Positions 20,394 to 30,194 of a stretch of 64,000 nucleotides of DNA are shown here, piece after piece. The stretch's first letter is position 1, and every line of letters begins with the position of its first letter. The notes beneath the pieces are model-generated. The model was not told where the DNA came from. It worked only from the letters and a program-made list of their open reading frames with translations, and ran no database searches. Both the position numbers and the translations under genes were made by a program. The stretch comes from Mycobacterium sp. 852014-52450_SCH5900713. Its GTDB lineage: Bacteria; Actinomycetota; Actinomycetes; Mycobacteriales; Mycobacteriaceae. The stretch is taken from contig NZ_LZIL01000006.1 in assembly GCF_001667075.1 (NCBI RefSeq), positions 1 through 64,000 of the forward strand, written 5' to 3'.

Positions 20394-22130
20394 ATGAGGC
20401 CGGATTACGACGTTCTGATTATCGGTTCGGGTTTCGGAGGCAGCGTCAGCGCGCTGCGGCTGACCGAAAAGGGCTATCGCGTCGGCGTATTGGAGGCCGG
20501 GCGGCGCTTCGCCGACGAGGACTTCGCCGAGACCTCCTGGGACCTGCGCAAGTTCTTGTGGGCGCCCGGGCTGGGTTGCTATGGCATTCAGCGGATCCAC
20601 CCGCTGAAGAACGTGCTGATCCTGGCCGGCGCCGGGGTGGGCGGGGGCTCGCTGAACTACGCCAACACGCTCTACGTGCCGCCGGAGCCGTTCTTCAAAG
20701 ACCGGCAGTGGTCGCACATCACCGACTGGCGCGACGAGTTGATGCCGCATTACGAGCAGGCGAAACGGATGCTCGGGGTGGTGACGAACCCGACCTTCAC
20801 CGACGCCGACCGCGTCCTCAAGGAAGTCGCCGACGAGATGGGCTGCGGCGATACCTTCGTGCCCACCCCGGTCGGTGTGTTCTTCGGCCCCGACGGCGCC
20901 AAGACCCCCGGCAAGACCGTGCCGGACCCGTATTTCGGCGGCGCGGGACCCGAGCGCACCGGCTGCCTGGAATGCGGCTGCTGCATGACGGGCTGTCGCT
21001 ACGGCGCCAAAAACACGCTGCTGAAGAACTACCTCGGCCTCGCCGAATCGGCTGGGGCGCAAGTCATTCCGATGACGACGGTCAAGGGCTTCCAGCAGCG
21101 CTCCGACGGGGTTTGGGAGGTCCGCACGGTGCGCACGGGCAGCCTGCTGCGCAGGGACCGGCGCACCTACACCGCGACGCACCTGATCCTGGCCGCGGGC
21201 ACCTGGGGAACCCAGCATCTGCTGTTCAAGATGCGCGACAAGGGGAAGCTGCCGCGCCTCTCCGAGCGGCTCGGCGTGCTGACCCGCACCAACTCCGAGT
21301 CCATCGTCGGGGCCGGGAAGCTCGAGGTCGACCCCAAACTGGATCTGACCCATGGGGTGGCCATCACGTCGTCGATCCACCCCACCGCCGACACCCACGT
21401 CGAACCCTGCCGCTACGGCAAGGGGTCCAACGCGATGGGGCTCCTGCAGACACTGATGACCGACGGCACCGGTCCGGAGGGCACCGACGTGCCGCGCTGG
21501 AAGCAGCTGCTGGACCAGGCCCGCGAGGATCCGCGTCGCATGATGCGGATGCTCAACGTCCGCCAGTGGAGCGAGCGCACACTGATCGCCCTGGTCATGC
21601 AGCACCTGGACAACTCGATCACCACCTACACGAAACGCGGGAAGTTGGGCATCCGCTGGTACACCAGCAAGCAGGGGCACGGAGATCCCAACCCGGCCTG
21701 GAACCCCGTCGGGAACAAGGTCACCCGGCGCATCGCCGAAAAGGTCGACGGCGTGGCCGGCGGCACCTGGGGTGAGTTGTTCAACATCCCGCTGACCGCC
21801 CACTTCCTCGGCGGCGCGGCGATCGGCGACAGCGCCGAACACGGCGTGATCGACCCGTATCACCGGGTTTACGGCTATCCCACGATGTTCGTGGTGGACG
21901 GCGCCGCGATCTCGGCGAACCTGGGCGTCAACCCGTCGCTGTCCATCACCGCACAGGCCGAACGGGCCGCCTCGCTGTGGCCGAACAAGGGCGAGAACGA
22001 TCAGCGCCCGGCGCAGGGCGAGGCTTACCGCCGGCTGGACCCGATCGCCCCGGGGCATCCGGTGGTGCCGGCCACCGCGCCGGGTGCGCTGCGCTGGTTG
22101 CCGATCACCCCGGTGCCCTCGGCCGGCTAG
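20394..22130 (+). CDS. choD: GMC-family oxidoreductase ChoD
   Basis: 578-aa FAD-dependent GMC oxidoreductase annotated as cholesterol oxidase in mycobacteria; whether it is the physiological cholesterol oxidase is disputed. The dinucleotide-binding motif GSGFGGS is at residues 11-17 and the second FAD motif GAGVGGGSLNY near 80. A Cys-rich segment (CLECGCCMTGC, about residues 193-203) has a CxxCxCC...C layout rather like a ferredoxin site. The C-terminal GVNPSLSITAQAERAA is the usual GMC end. The stop TAG lies in a 19-bp repeat shared with the end of the convergent dioxygenase gene. Confidence 0.94.
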   Translation: MRPDYDVLIIGSGFGGSVSALRLTEKGYRVGVLEAGRRFADEDFAETSWDLRKFLWAPGLGCYGIQRIHPLKNVLILAGAGVGGGSLNYANTLYVPPEPFFKDRQWSHITDWRDELMPHYEQAKRMLGVVTNPTFTDADRVLKEVADEMGCGDTFVPTPVGVFFGPDGAKTPGKTVPDPYFGGAGPERTGCLECGCCMTGCRYGAKNTLLKNYLGLAESAGAQVIPMTTVKGFQQRSDGVWEVRTVRTGSLLRRDRRTYTATHLILAAGTWGTQHLLFKMRDKGKLPRLSERLGVLTRTNSESIVGAGKLEVDPKLDLTHGVAITSSIHPTADTHVEPCRYGKGSNAMGLLQTLMTDGTGPEGTDVPRWKQLLDQAREDPRRMMRMLNVRQWSERTLIALVMQHLDNSITTYTKRGKLGIRWYTSKQGHGDPNPAWNPVGNKVTRRIAEKVDGVAGGTWGELFNIPLTAHFLGGAAIGDSAEHGVIDPYHRVYGYPTMFVVDGAAISANLGVNPSLSITAQAERAASLWPNKGENDQRPAQGEAYRRLDPIAPGHPVVPATAPGALRWLPITPVPSAG

Positions 22131-22145
22131 CTCGCGATCGCCTCG
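22127..22145. repeat. 19-bp direct repeat, copy 1 (choD stop)
   Basis: CTAGCTCGCGATCGCCTCG, containing the choD stop codon. An identical copy begins 58 bp downstream. Read on the minus strand it duplicates the last codons (E A I A S stop) of the dioxygenase gene. Confidence 0.9.
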
Positions 22146-22184
22146 CTGGTTGGTCGGTCGGCGACCCGCAGCGCTCGGCTGCGC

Positions 22185-22203
22185 CTAGCTCGCGATCGCC
22201 TCG
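22185..22203. repeat. 19-bp direct repeat, copy 2 (dioxygenase 3' end)
   Basis: Identical to 22127-22145; here it encodes the real C-terminus and stop of the minus-strand dioxygenase. Confidence 0.9.
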
Positions 22204-23078
22204 AGCGGGGCGCCGCTGACCACCCGGCTGCGTTGCCGGTGCACGTTGAAGGGCACGTCGCCCATCAGGGTGACGCGGTGCATCAGCCGAGGCTGGTCGT
22301 CGTAGTCGTCGATGGCGCGGTGCTGGGTGGCCCGATTGTCCCAGATTGCCACGTCACCCGGCGCCCAGTTCCAACGAATGGTGTTCTCGGGGACGGTGAT
22401 TCGCCGTTGCAGCAAATCGAAGAGCACCGTCGATTCGTAATTGTCCAGGCCAACGAACCCGCGCACGAAATCCCCCAGTAGCAGCGTGCGTTCACCGGTC
22501 TCCGGGTGCACCCGCACGACGGGATGCTCGGTGCGGAAATCCGGCTTCTCGAAGGCCTGCCGGAACGCGCGCTGCGCGTCGGTCATTGCTTCAGGGGTGA
22601 TGTAGTCGTACCGGTTGGTGTGCACCGCCCACAGATCGTCGACGAGCCAGGCGAGCGGTTCCGGCAGGTACTCGTACGCGGCGGCGGTGTTGGCCCACAG
22701 CGTCGAGCCGCCATACCGGGGCAGGGTGACCGCCCGCAGGATCGACGCGGCCGGGTAGTTCGCCACGAACGTGACGTCGGTGTGCCAGCGGGTCGCCTTG
22801 CCGTATTCGGAGTTGATCGGCGTGATGACCGGCGCGTTCTTGGCTGCGAGCACCTCGGCGGCCGGATGGCCGACGGGCGTGCCCAGCTGTGCGGCGAACG
22901 CGAGTTGCTCCTGGTCATCGAGGTGGTGCTGGTGGCGAAAGAAGATCACCTTGTGGGCCAGCAGCGCCTGGCGGATCTTCTCGATCGCGTCCGGGTCGAG
23001 GTCGCCCCCGAGGCGCACCCCGTCGACCCGCGCGCCGATGCGGCTACCCAGCTTGGTGACGGTTATCTGACCGATCAT
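22185..23078 (-). CDS. Fe(II)/2-oxoglutarate alkylsulfatase-type dioxygenase
   Basis: 297-aa TauD/TfdA-family non-haem iron dioxygenase, closely similar throughout to Rv3406 of M. tuberculosis, a type II alkyl sulfatase releasing sulfate by hydroxylating alkyl sulfates and also known for inactivating some drug candidates. The iron-binding HxD is H99/D101 (RWHTDVTF); the distal His is in NRATQHRA and the 2-oxoglutarate Arg in LMHRVTL. ATG 23078 has a GAGGA Shine-Dalgarno 9 nt upstream; the ATG at 23084 is too close to it. Divergent from tetR across 62 bp carrying two identical-type operators. Confidence 0.94.
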   Translation of the reverse strand: MIGQITVTKLGSRIGARVDGVRLGGDLDPDAIEKIRQALLAHKVIFFRHQHHLDDQEQLAFAAQLGTPVGHPAAEVLAAKNAPVITPINSEYGKATRWHTDVTFVANYPAASILRAVTLPRYGGSTLWANTAAAYEYLPEPLAWLVDDLWAVHTNRYDYITPEAMTDAQRAFRQAFEKPDFRTEHPVVRVHPETGERTLLLGDFVRGFVGLDNYESTVLFDLLQRRITVPENTIRWNWAPGDVAIWDNRATQHRAIDDYDDQPRLMHRVTLMGDVPFNVHRQRSRVVSGAPLEAIAS

Positions 23079-23105
23079 TTTCATCAATCCTCGTGTGAAA
23101 AGGGG

Positions 23106-23123
23106 TGTAGTCAACTGACTACA
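23106..23123. promoter_or_regulatory. TetR operator 1 (dioxygenase side)
   Basis: Perfect palindrome TGTAGTCA-AC-TGACTACA in the dioxygenase/tetR divergent promoter. Centre lies 26 bp from that of operator 2. Binding by the adjacent TetR protein is inferred from position and symmetry. Confidence 0.85.
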
Positions 23124-23127
23124 TCGA

Positions 23128-23133
23128 GTACTG
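23128..23133 (+). promoter_or_regulatory. TACTGT -10 box, leaderless start of tetR
   Basis: TANNNT box with 7 nt before ATG 23141. Its last two bases overlap operator 2. Confidence 0.65.
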
Positions 23134-23149
23134 TAGTCACATGACTACA
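23132..23149. promoter_or_regulatory. TetR operator 2 (over the tetR start codon)
   Basis: Perfect palindrome TGTAGTCA-CA-TGACTACA with the same arms as operator 1. It covers the predicted transcription start and the ATG of tetR, so occupancy should strongly repress tetR. Confidence 0.85.
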
Positions 23150-23707
23150 CGTTCCGCAAGTGGCCGCGCGAACATGCCCACCGGGCGGGCCGAGGTCGCC
23201 GCGGCGATCCTGGAGGCCGCCACCGACCTGTTCGCCGAACGGGGTCCGGCCGCGACGTCGATCCGCGACATCGCCGCGCGATCCAACGTCAACCACGGGC
23301 TGGTGTTTCGCCACTTCGGCACCAAGGAGAATCTGGTCGGCGCCGTGCTCGATCACCTGGGCGCCAACTTGAGCGCCCTGCTCACTGAGGAGGCGCCGGC
23401 CGACGTCCTGGACCGGGCACTCGACCGGCAGATGCGGGTCATGGCCCGCACTGTGCTCGACGGGTATCCGGCGGGGCAGCTGCAGAAGCGCTTTCCCAAC
23501 ATCGCGACGCTACTCGGCTGGGTGCGGCCCCTTCACGACAACGAGGTCGAAGCGCGCCTGGCCGTCGCCAATGCCCTTGCGCTGCAATTCGGTTGGCGGC
23601 TGTTTGCGCCGATCCTGCGCTCGGCGACCGGGATCGACGAGCTGGCGGACGACGAGATACGGCAGGCGGTGGGCGCAGAGGTGGGGCGGATCCTCAAATC
23701 CGGCTGA
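23141..23707 (+). CDS. TetR-family repressor (Rv3405c-like)
   Basis: 188-aa TetR regulator; the N-terminal DNA-binding domain has the helix-turn-helix [21 protein letters not shown] (about residues 40-60), followed by a ligand-binding helical domain. Orthologous in position and appearance to Rv3405c, reported to repress the adjacent dioxygenase gene. Two matching 18-bp palindromes sit between the genes, one over its own start codon. Leaderless start inferred from TACTGT. Confidence 0.92.
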   Translation: MTTRSASGRANMPTGRAEVAAAILEAATDLFAERGPAATSIRDIAARSNVNHGLVFRHFGTKENLVGAVLDHLGANLSALLTEEAPADVLDRALDRQMRVMARTVLDGYPAGQLQKRFPNIATLLGWVRPLHDNEVEARLAVANALALQFGWRLFAPILRSATGIDELADDEIRQAVGAEVGRILKSG

Positions 23708-23710
23708 CGC

Positions 23711-26077
23711 TCACTTGTTCCGCGCCAGCGCCCGCCGGTGCAGTGGCTCGCGGCCTGGAGGCTGCTGCGGTGGCGGCATCAGCGGCTTGCGGGCGTGCAC
23801 CGCAACGGTTTTCGGCGCATCGGTGCTCAGGGTGATCTCCTCGCCCGCATGCCGGATGGTGAGTTGGCCGCCGGGCCCGTCGCGCACCGTGTAGGTGACG
23901 TCTGAATGGTTCACGTCGACGGTGAGCCGGAAATCGCGCCACCGCAGTCTGAACCTTAGTCGCGAAATACCGTCGGGCAGAGCGGGATTCAGCGACAGAA
24001 TGCCCTCGTCGTCGCGCAAGCCGCCGAAGCCGCCAACCAGCGCCGTCCAGGCGCCGGCAAGCGACGCCATGTGCAAGCCGTCGCGGGTGTTGTGGTGCAG
24101 GTCGCGCAGGTCGATCAGCCCGGCCTCGTAGGCGTAGTCGTGCGCCAATTCCAGGTGCCCGACCTCGGCGCACAGCACCGCCTGGGTACAGGCGGACAGC
24201 GACGAGTCGCGCACCATGCGTCGCTCGTAGTAATCGACGTTGCGCGCCTTTTCTTCCGGCGTGAAGAAGTGGCTCCGCCACTGCATCGCCAGCACCAGGT
24301 CGGCCTGCTTGATCACCTGCGCCGGATAGAGCCGCACGTACGGGTCGTGCAGCAGCAACGGATAGGCGTGGTTCTCCTGGAAGTCCCACTCCGCCAGGGT
24401 GGTGAACCCCTCGCACTGCTGGTGCACCCCCAGGCCGGCGTCGTAGGGAATGTTCGCGGCATCGGCGGCGTCGCGCCAGGAAGCCGTCTCCTCGGTGGTG
24501 ACGCCCATCGCCTCCGCCGCCTCGGGGTGGCGGAGGCAGGCCTCCGCAGCGGTGCGCAGGTTGTGCGCGGCCATCAGGTTGGTGAAGACGTTGTCGCGCA
24601 CGATCGCGGTGTATTCGTCGGGGCCGGTGACGCCATCGAGGTGCCAGACGCCGTGCCGGTCGTGGTGGCCGAGGGAGAGCCAGAGCCGGGCGGTCTCGAC
24701 GAGCACGCCGAGGCCGCAATTCTTCTCCAGTTCCTCGTCGCCGGTGACGATGCGGTACCGCTCGAAGGCCATGGCGATGTCGGCGTTGATGTGCCAGGCC
24801 GCCGTGCCGGCCGGCCAGTAGGCCGAGCACTCCTGCCCGCGAATGGTCCGCCAGGGGAAAGCGGCGCCCTGCAGGCCCAGCTCGGATGCCCGCTCCTTGG
24901 CGAGGTCCAGGGTCGACGCCCGCCACCGCAGGGCGTCGGCCACCGCGCGCGGTGCGGTGTAGGTGAGCACCGGCAGCACGTAACTTTCGGTGTCCCAGAA
25001 GGCGTGGCCGTCGTAGCCGGTTCCGGTGAGCCCCTTGGCCGGAATCGCGCGGCGCTCGGCGCGCACGCTGGCCTGCAGCAGATGGAAAAGCCCGAACCGC
25101 ACCGCTTGCTGGGATTCCGGGTCGCCCTCGACCTCGACGTCCGCGCTGTCCCAAAAGTCGTCCAGGTAGGCCCGCTGCGAATCCAGCAGCCCCTGCCACC
25201 CGGTGTAGCGGGCGCTGTGGATGGCGGCGGCGGCCTGGTCGCGCAGGGCCGGGCGCGAGCGCATGCTCGACCAGCCATACGCCAGGTACTTGACGATGCG
25301 CAGCTTCTGCCCGGCGCGCAGCCCACAGATCACGGTGGTCCGCGCCAGATCGTCGCGCGCGTCGGTGCTGAACTCGACGCGGCCGGGAACGTCGATCTCA
25401 TGGTCCATCGCGGCCGACATCATCAGGGCGCTGCTGCGGGTGCGGTGCATGAGAAGCGCCCCGGTCTCGGTGTTTTCGTGATCGACGGCCACCAGGGGGT
25501 TCTCCAGAATGGCCGACACCCGCGGGTCACCCGAGGTCTGGGGTTGGTCCTCGTTGGTGACCAGTTCGGACTGCACCGTCACGCGAACGAAATCGCCGAC
25601 CGCTTCCACGACGTATTCGACGGCGGCGACGCCGCGCTGGGCCAGCGACACCAGCCGGGTGGACACCAGCTTGATCTCCTTGCCCGCGGGGGAGCGCCAA
25701 TGCGCGCCCCGGGTCATCGTCCCGGCGCGCATATCGAGAACCCGCTCGTGCGAAAGCAATTCGCCATAGCGGACGTCGAACGGCTCGTCCTCGACCAGCA
25801 GTCGGATGATCTTGCCGTTGGTGACGTCGACGATGGTCTGGCCGGCCTCCGGATAGCCGTAGCCGGCCTCGGCGTAGGGCAGCGGCCGGATTTCGTAGAA
25901 GGAGTTCAGGTAGGTGCCGGGCAGCCCGTAGGGTTCACCCTCGTCGAGGTTGCCGCGCAGCCCGATGTGCCCGTTGGACAGGGTGAACAGGGATTCGGAC
26001 TGGGCCAGCAGGTTCAGGTCGAGCTTCGTTTCGCAGACGTGCCATGGATCAACGGGAAATGCTTCGTCGTCGATCAT
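23711..26077 (-). CDS. Glycoside hydrolase family 65 protein
   Basis: 788-aa GH65-type enzyme, the family of maltose, trehalose and kojibiose phosphorylases/hydrolases; H37Rv counterpart Rv3401. The catalytic acid Glu lies in GPDEY near residue 487, inside the (alpha/alpha)6 barrel, and the N-terminal beta-sandwich starts with [15 protein letters not shown]. Coupled by an ATGA overlap to the upstream HAD phosphomutase, so the pair probably breaks a disaccharide to beta-glucose-1-phosphate and converts it to glucose-6-phosphate. Which disaccharide, and whether it is a phosphorylase or hydrolase, cannot be told from sequence. Convergent with tetR at 3 bp. Confidence 0.92.
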   Translation of the reverse strand: MIDDEAFPVDPWHVCETKLDLNLLAQSESLFTLSNGHIGLRGNLDEGEPYGLPGTYLNSFYEIRPLPYAEAGYGYPEAGQTIVDVTNGKIIRLLVEDEPFDVRYGELLSHERVLDMRAGTMTRGAHWRSPAGKEIKLVSTRLVSLAQRGVAAVEYVVEAVGDFVRVTVQSELVTNEDQPQTSGDPRVSAILENPLVAVDHENTETGALLMHRTRSSALMMSAAMDHEIDVPGRVEFSTDARDDLARTTVICGLRAGQKLRIVKYLAYGWSSMRSRPALRDQAAAAIHSARYTGWQGLLDSQRAYLDDFWDSADVEVEGDPESQQAVRFGLFHLLQASVRAERRAIPAKGLTGTGYDGHAFWDTESYVLPVLTYTAPRAVADALRWRASTLDLAKERASELGLQGAAFPWRTIRGQECSAYWPAGTAAWHINADIAMAFERYRIVTGDEELEKNCGLGVLVETARLWLSLGHHDRHGVWHLDGVTGPDEYTAIVRDNVFTNLMAAHNLRTAAEACLRHPEAAEAMGVTTEETASWRDAADAANIPYDAGLGVHQQCEGFTTLAEWDFQENHAYPLLLHDPYVRLYPAQVIKQADLVLAMQWRSHFFTPEEKARNVDYYERRMVRDSSLSACTQAVLCAEVGHLELAHDYAYEAGLIDLRDLHHNTRDGLHMASLAGAWTALVGGFGGLRDDEGILSLNPALPDGISRLRFRLRWRDFRLTVDVNHSDVTYTVRDGPGGQLTIRHAGEEITLSTDAPKTVAVHARKPLMPPPQQPPGREPLHRRALARNK

Positions 26078-26814
26078 GACTGCAGCAGCTCGGCGAGGTC
26101 GGTGACCACCACATCGGCGCCGTTGCGTCGTAGATCGTCGGCCTGGCCCACTCGGTCGACTCCCACCACGTAGCCGAAGTTACCGGCATGGCCGGCCTGC
26201 ACACCCGAAATCGCGTCCTCGAACACGGCCGCGGCCCCGGCCTCGACGCCGAGCAACTCCGCCCCACGCAGATAGGAGTCTGGCGCCGGCTTACCGGCGA
26301 TGTGCTCGTCGCGCAGCGTGACGCCGTCCACCCGCTTCTGGATGAACTGGTCCAGGCCGGTGATCTCGAGGACGTCACGGGTGTTGGCGCTCGAAGACAC
26401 CACGGCAATTCCCAGGCCGGCCGCCGAGACCGCCTCCAGATATCGCCGCGAGCCCTCGAAGACCTCGACGCCGTCCTCGCGCAGCACCCGTTGGAACATG
26501 TCGTTCTTGCGGTTGCCAAGGCCGTACACCGTCTCGGCGTCTCCCGCGTCGTCGGGGCTGCCGTCGGGCAGCTCGATACCGCGGCTCTCCAAGAAGGACC
26601 GGACCCCGTCCTCACGCTTCTTGCCGTCCACGTATTTCCGGTAGTCGTCGGCCGCATCGAACGGCACGAATTCTTCGCCGGTGCGTTCGGCCCGTTCGGA
26701 CAGGTAGTCGTCGAACATGGCCTTCCAGGCCTTGGTGTGCACGCTCGCGGTATCGGTGAGCACACCGTCGAGGTCGAACAGACAGGCATGCACCTTTTCG
26801 GGCAGACCGAGCAC
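26074..26814 (-). CDS. HAD-family beta-phosphoglucomutase-like protein
   Basis: 246-aa haloacid-dehalogenase phosphotransferase. Motif [11 protein letters not shown] gives nucleophile D14 and acid/base D16; motif II is VVSSSANT, motif III the Lys in AGKPAPDSY, motif IV FEDAISG. The large helical cap and the VYGLGNRKN segment are typical of beta-phosphoglucomutases. GTG 26814 is the start with a GAGG-type Shine-Dalgarno 9 nt upstream. The ATGA overlap with GH65 supports a joint role in disaccharide use. Corresponds to Rv3400. The 190 bp upstream contain no gene I can support. Confidence 0.93.
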   Translation of the reverse strand: MLGLPEKVHACLFDLDGVLTDTASVHTKAWKAMFDDYLSERAERTGEEFVPFDAADDYRKYVDGKKREDGVRSFLESRGIELPDGSPDDAGDAETVYGLGNRKNDMFQRVLREDGVEVFEGSRRYLEAVSAAGLGIAVVSSSANTRDVLEITGLDQFIQKRVDGVTLRDEHIAGKPAPDSYLRGAELLGVEAGAAAVFEDAISGVQAGHAGNFGYVVGVDRVGQADDLRRNGADVVVTDLAELLQS

Positions 26815-27004
26815 GGGTGGACCTCGCTTCCTGGCCTTGGGAGGACTAGCTAAGCGATACCCACTCCACCATGCGGAGCAATCCGAGCGCTACCTCGGCC
26901 CACCAGGCGCTGGTGCTCGTTACCTACGCCGACGGCTTTCCCGGATGACCCGACCATTTCCTTTGGGCGCTCGAGGGCCGAGAAGCGGCCCGCGCCCAGG
27001 GCCT

Positions 27005-27808
27005 TCACCTTCTACACACTGCTTGGATGGTCCGAAGCCGTCCGTCGGCCAGCGCGCGGGTCAGATTGCCGACCTTCAGCTCGAAGTCGTCGACGAAGGC
27101 GTGCAAACCCAGCGGGGTCGGGGGCTGGGCTAGCAGCGCGTTCATGAACTCGGTCGCCTGCCCGGTCAGGTCGTTCCAGTGCTCGACGGCGAACCCGGCG
27201 GACTCGACGACGGCGCGTAACTCGTCGGGGGTGACCAGGTGGCTGCGGTCGGGTTCATCGGCCCACGGCAGCGGATACTCCAGCTTGCCGTGGTTTCCAA
27301 TCGTGATGTCCCACAGAATAATCCGGCCCCCGGTTGCCAGTACCCGGTGCGCTTCGGAGTAGAGGCTCGCCTTGTCGGCGACGTTCATCTGAACGTGCTG
27401 GCTGATGACGACGTCAAAACTGCCGTCGGCAAAGAGAAGGTCGGTGACGTCCGCCTGCCGGACGGATATCCGGTCGTCGAGACCGACCAGGCGATTGAGC
27501 CAACGGCTCGTTTCGCAGTACTCGTCGGTGAGATCCACGGCCGCCACCGTGCAACCGCACCGATCGGCTACGTAGCGGGCGGTGCCGCCGATCCCGCTGC
27601 CCGCGTCGAGCACCCGACTTTGGCTGGTGATGCTCGCGAGATCCACCAGTTGAGTGGTGGCGAAGCGGCCCATCGTGTGAAAGTCCTCCAGCATGCCCAG
27701 GTCGGCGGGTTCGAGCCGGTCGAGGTCTTTGCCGGCGGACATCAGCGCGCGCTCGATGTTGGGTCGGGACAGGCCGGTCGAGTACTGGCTCTGGACTGTC
27801 TCGTTCAT
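27005..27808 (-). CDS. SAM-dependent methyltransferase (small-molecule type)
   Basis: 267-aa class I methyltransferase. The SAM-binding motif I VLDAGSGIGGT is at residues 67-77, motif post-I AAVDLTDEY near 92 and motif IV FDVVISQHVQMN near 133. The layout resembles sarcosine/dimethylglycine and natural-product N/O-methyltransferases; the acceptor is unknown. ATG 27808 has a GGAGG Shine-Dalgarno and overlaps the stop of the upstream methyltransferase (ATGA). Third and last gene of the leftward operon exporter - methyltransferase - methyltransferase. Confidence 0.88.
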   Translation of the reverse strand: MNETVQSQYSTGLSRPNIERALMSAGKDLDRLEPADLGMLEDFHTMGRFATTQLVDLASITSQSRVLDAGSGIGGTARYVADRCGCTVAAVDLTDEYCETSRWLNRLVGLDDRISVRQADVTDLLFADGSFDVVISQHVQMNVADKASLYSEAHRVLATGGRIILWDITIGNHGKLEYPLPWADEPDRSHLVTPDELRAVVESAGFAVEHWNDLTGQATEFMNALLAQPPTPLGLHAFVDDFELKVGNLTRALADGRLRTIQAVCRR

Positions 27809-28623
27809 CTGTGGACCTCCGTCCAGGCCGTGATGAGCGGGGGCATCATGACCAGCGCGCCGGCCGCGAGCACCTCCCGGCGAAATAGCGGCACAAAGTC
27901 CTCGACGTCGGCGAGCTCGTCGATGGCGAAGCCGCCCTGCTCCGCGATCGGGGAGACCAACCGCCAGACTTCGGCGGCGTAGGCCAGGATGTCGGCGTCG
28001 GCGGCGGTTCCGATGGGCGTCCCCTGGGTCAGGCGCGGGGCGCCCAAGCCGGCCTCGGCGAAGACGGTGTGCAGCGTGGTGCCGAACCGCGCGGACAGGC
28101 CCATCGCCTCGAAGGCGCGGACGATGCCCGCCGTGACCTGTCCGAACAGCGGCAGGTCCGGGATGCTGCGCGTCGCGGTGATGTCGTTCTCGGAGAAGGC
28201 GACAACGCCGCCGGGGCGCACGAAGGAGCCCAGCCGCCGCAGTGTGCCGGCCGGGTCGGGCAGGTGCATCAGGATCAGCCGGCCGATGACCGCGTCCACC
28301 GGTTCGTCCAGCACGATCGCATCGACGGCGGTCTGCGTGAATTGCACTGTGCGCAGACCCTGTTCGGCGGCGCGGTTGCGTGCGAGCTCGACCATCGCGG
28401 GTGCGGCGTCCACGCCGAGGACACTTCCCGTCGGACCCACCAGCCGAGCCGCGACAAACGACACGTCGCCGGGCCCGCAACCGATGTCGAGCACCCGCAT
28501 GCCGGGGCGCAGTCCTGCGAGCCGCAGCGCATGCTCGGTGTGGTCGTTGTACAGCCGGCCCTGCAGGATGAGCCGCCGCACCTCCACGTCGGCGTGGCCG
28601 AGGACATATGTGCTCGCGTTCAT
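27805..28623 (-). CDS. SAM-dependent methyltransferase
   Basis: 272-aa class I methyltransferase with motif I VLDIGCGPGD at residues 44-53, post-I GVDAAPAMVE and motif IV VDAVIGRLILMHLPDP. Not closely similar to its neighbour beyond the fold, so this is not a recent tandem duplication. ATG 28623 overlaps the MFS stop (ATGA) and its own stop overlaps the next methyltransferase. The frame open to 29097 lies inside the MFS gene and is a shadow. Confidence 0.88.
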   Translation of the reverse strand: MNASTYVLGHADVEVRRLILQGRLYNDHTEHALRLAGLRPGMRVLDIGCGPGDVSFVAARLVGPTGSVLGVDAAPAMVELARNRAAEQGLRTVQFTQTAVDAIVLDEPVDAVIGRLILMHLPDPAGTLRRLGSFVRPGGVVAFSENDITATRSIPDLPLFGQVTAGIVRAFEAMGLSARFGTTLHTVFAEAGLGAPRLTQGTPIGTAADADILAYAAEVWRLVSPIAEQGGFAIDELADVEDFVPLFRREVLAAGALVMMPPLITAWTEVHR

Positions 28624-30137
28624 GGGATTGTCCTTTCGGTTTGACGTGCCGGCAATAACCAGCCCACGACGATCGCGGCGCCGAGCGCGATGCCCGCGCA
28701 GACCAGCGAGCTCACCTGCAGGCCGTCCAGGAACGCGCGGTCGACCGCGGCGCGGACGCCACCGGCCCGCTGCGCCGGCAACTGCTCGATCACCCTGTGC
28801 GCGAGTGCCATTGAGTGGCGCATGGCGTCCGCGGGCAGCCCGGTCAGCGCCTCCGTCCCGAGATGTCCCGAGTACACCGACGCGAAGATGCTGCCGGCGA
28901 TGGCGACGCCGAGCGTGCCCCCGAGTTCGCGCGTGGTGTCGTTCACGGCCGAGCCCACCCCGGCCTTGTCGGCGGACAACGACCCCATGATCGCCTCGGT
29001 GGCCGGCGAAACGGTCAGGCCGAGGCCGCTGCCGAGCAGCAGCATCTGCATGGCGATCTGGGTGTACGGCGTGGCGGCGTCGGCGGTGGACGCCCACGCC
29101 AGCCCGGTCGCGAAGACGGTGAGGCCGGTGGCGACGACGGCGGTGGTGCCCGCCCGTTCCACCAGCCGGGGTCCCGCGATGCTGGCCAGCGCGATGGAGG
29201 CGGCGACCGGTAGCAGCCGCACCCCGCTCTGAAATGCGGTGTAGTCCTTGATGAATTGGAAGTACTGGGTGATGACGAAGATGAAGCCGAACAACGTGAG
29301 GAAGCCGGCGGTCACGGCCAGGCTACCGCCGGAGAACCGGCGGTCGACGAACACCGACACGTCCAGCATGGGGTGGTCGCTGCGCCACTCCCACAGCGCG
29401 AACCCGGCCAGAACCGCTGCGGCCGAGGCGAACCCGATCGCGGTCCGGCCGTTGGTCCATCCCCAGGTGGGCGCCTCGATGACCGTATAGACCAACGCGG
29501 TGATCCCGGCCGCCGACAAGAGCAGGCCACCGACGTCGACGCGCGGTGCGGCCGGGTCGCGCGAGGTCGGCACGAACAGGATGCCGCCGGCGATGGCCAG
29601 CGCCGCGATCGGGATGTTGACCATGAAGATCGAGCCCCACCAGAAGTGTTCGAGCAGCCAGCCGCCGCTGATCGGCCCCACGGCCACCCCGACGCCGACC
29701 ATCGCCGCCCACAGGCCGATCGCCTTGGCCCGAGCCGCCGCATCCGTGAAGATGTTGGTGATCAGGCCCAGGGTGGTCGGGAAGATCACCGCCGCTCCCA
29801 CCCCCATGGCGGCGCGCGCCGCTATCAACTGGGTAGCCGAATCGGTATGCGCCGCAACGGCGGAGGTTACGGCGAACAGCGCCAGCCCGGAGTTCAGCCA
29901 ACCCCGTCGGCCGAAGCGGTCACTGAGGCTGCCCGCGGAGAGCAGCAGTCCGGACATCACCAGGGTGTAGGCGTCGACGATCCATTGCAGCTGGGCGGTG
30001 TCGGCGCCAAGTTCGCGAGACAGGGTCGGCAGCGCGACGTTGACGATGGTGGCGTCGACGCTGATGACGAAGACCCCGAGGCAGATGACGGCCAGCGCCG
30101 GGATGGGGCGGTTCCGTAGGAGGGGTTCGGTTCGCAT
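28620..30137 (-). CDS. MFS drug exporter, DHA2 (14-TM) type
   Basis: 505-aa major-facilitator exporter of the EmrB/QacA kind, proton-driven efflux of hydrophobic compounds. The N-terminal motif D1-like VDATIVNVALPTL in helix 1, motif A GSLSDRFGRRG between helices 2 and 3, and motif C-like GVGVAVGPISGGWL in helix 5 are present; about 14 hydrophobic helices. ATG 30137 is preferred to the upstream 30173 start, with a minus-strand TAGCGT box (30145-30150) 7 nt before it. First gene of the exporter-methyltransferase operon and divergent from the HxlR regulator. Confidence 0.92.
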   Translation of the reverse strand: MRTEPLLRNRPIPALAVICLGVFVISVDATIVNVALPTLSRELGADTAQLQWIVDAYTLVMSGLLLSAGSLSDRFGRRGWLNSGLALFAVTSAVAAHTDSATQLIAARAAMGVGAAVIFPTTLGLITNIFTDAAARAKAIGLWAAMVGVGVAVGPISGGWLLEHFWWGSIFMVNIPIAALAIAGGILFVPTSRDPAAPRVDVGGLLLSAAGITALVYTVIEAPTWGWTNGRTAIGFASAAAVLAGFALWEWRSDHPMLDVSVFVDRRFSGGSLAVTAGFLTLFGFIFVITQYFQFIKDYTAFQSGVRLLPVAASIALASIAGPRLVERAGTTAVVATGLTVFATGLAWASTADAATPYTQIAMQMLLLGSGLGLTVSPATEAIMGSLSADKAGVGSAVNDTTRELGGTLGVAIAGSIFASVYSGHLGTEALTGLPADAMRHSMALAHRVIEQLPAQRAGGVRAAVDRAFLDGLQVSSLVCAGIALGAAIVVGWLLPARQTERTIP

Positions 30138-30144
30138 GAACAAG

Positions 30145-30150
30145 ACGCTA
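30145..30150 (-). promoter_or_regulatory. TAGCGT -10 box, leaderless start of exporter gene
   Basis: TANNNT box on the minus strand with 7 nt before ATG 30137. Confidence 0.6.
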
Positions 30151-30194
30151 AAGCTAATAGACAAAGAAATCAAGTAACTGATAGAAAATCACGT

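Noticed and set aside
24071..26173. 700-codon plus-strand ORF opposite GH65
   Set aside because: Antisense shadow; GH65 on the minus strand has catalytic motifs and family length.
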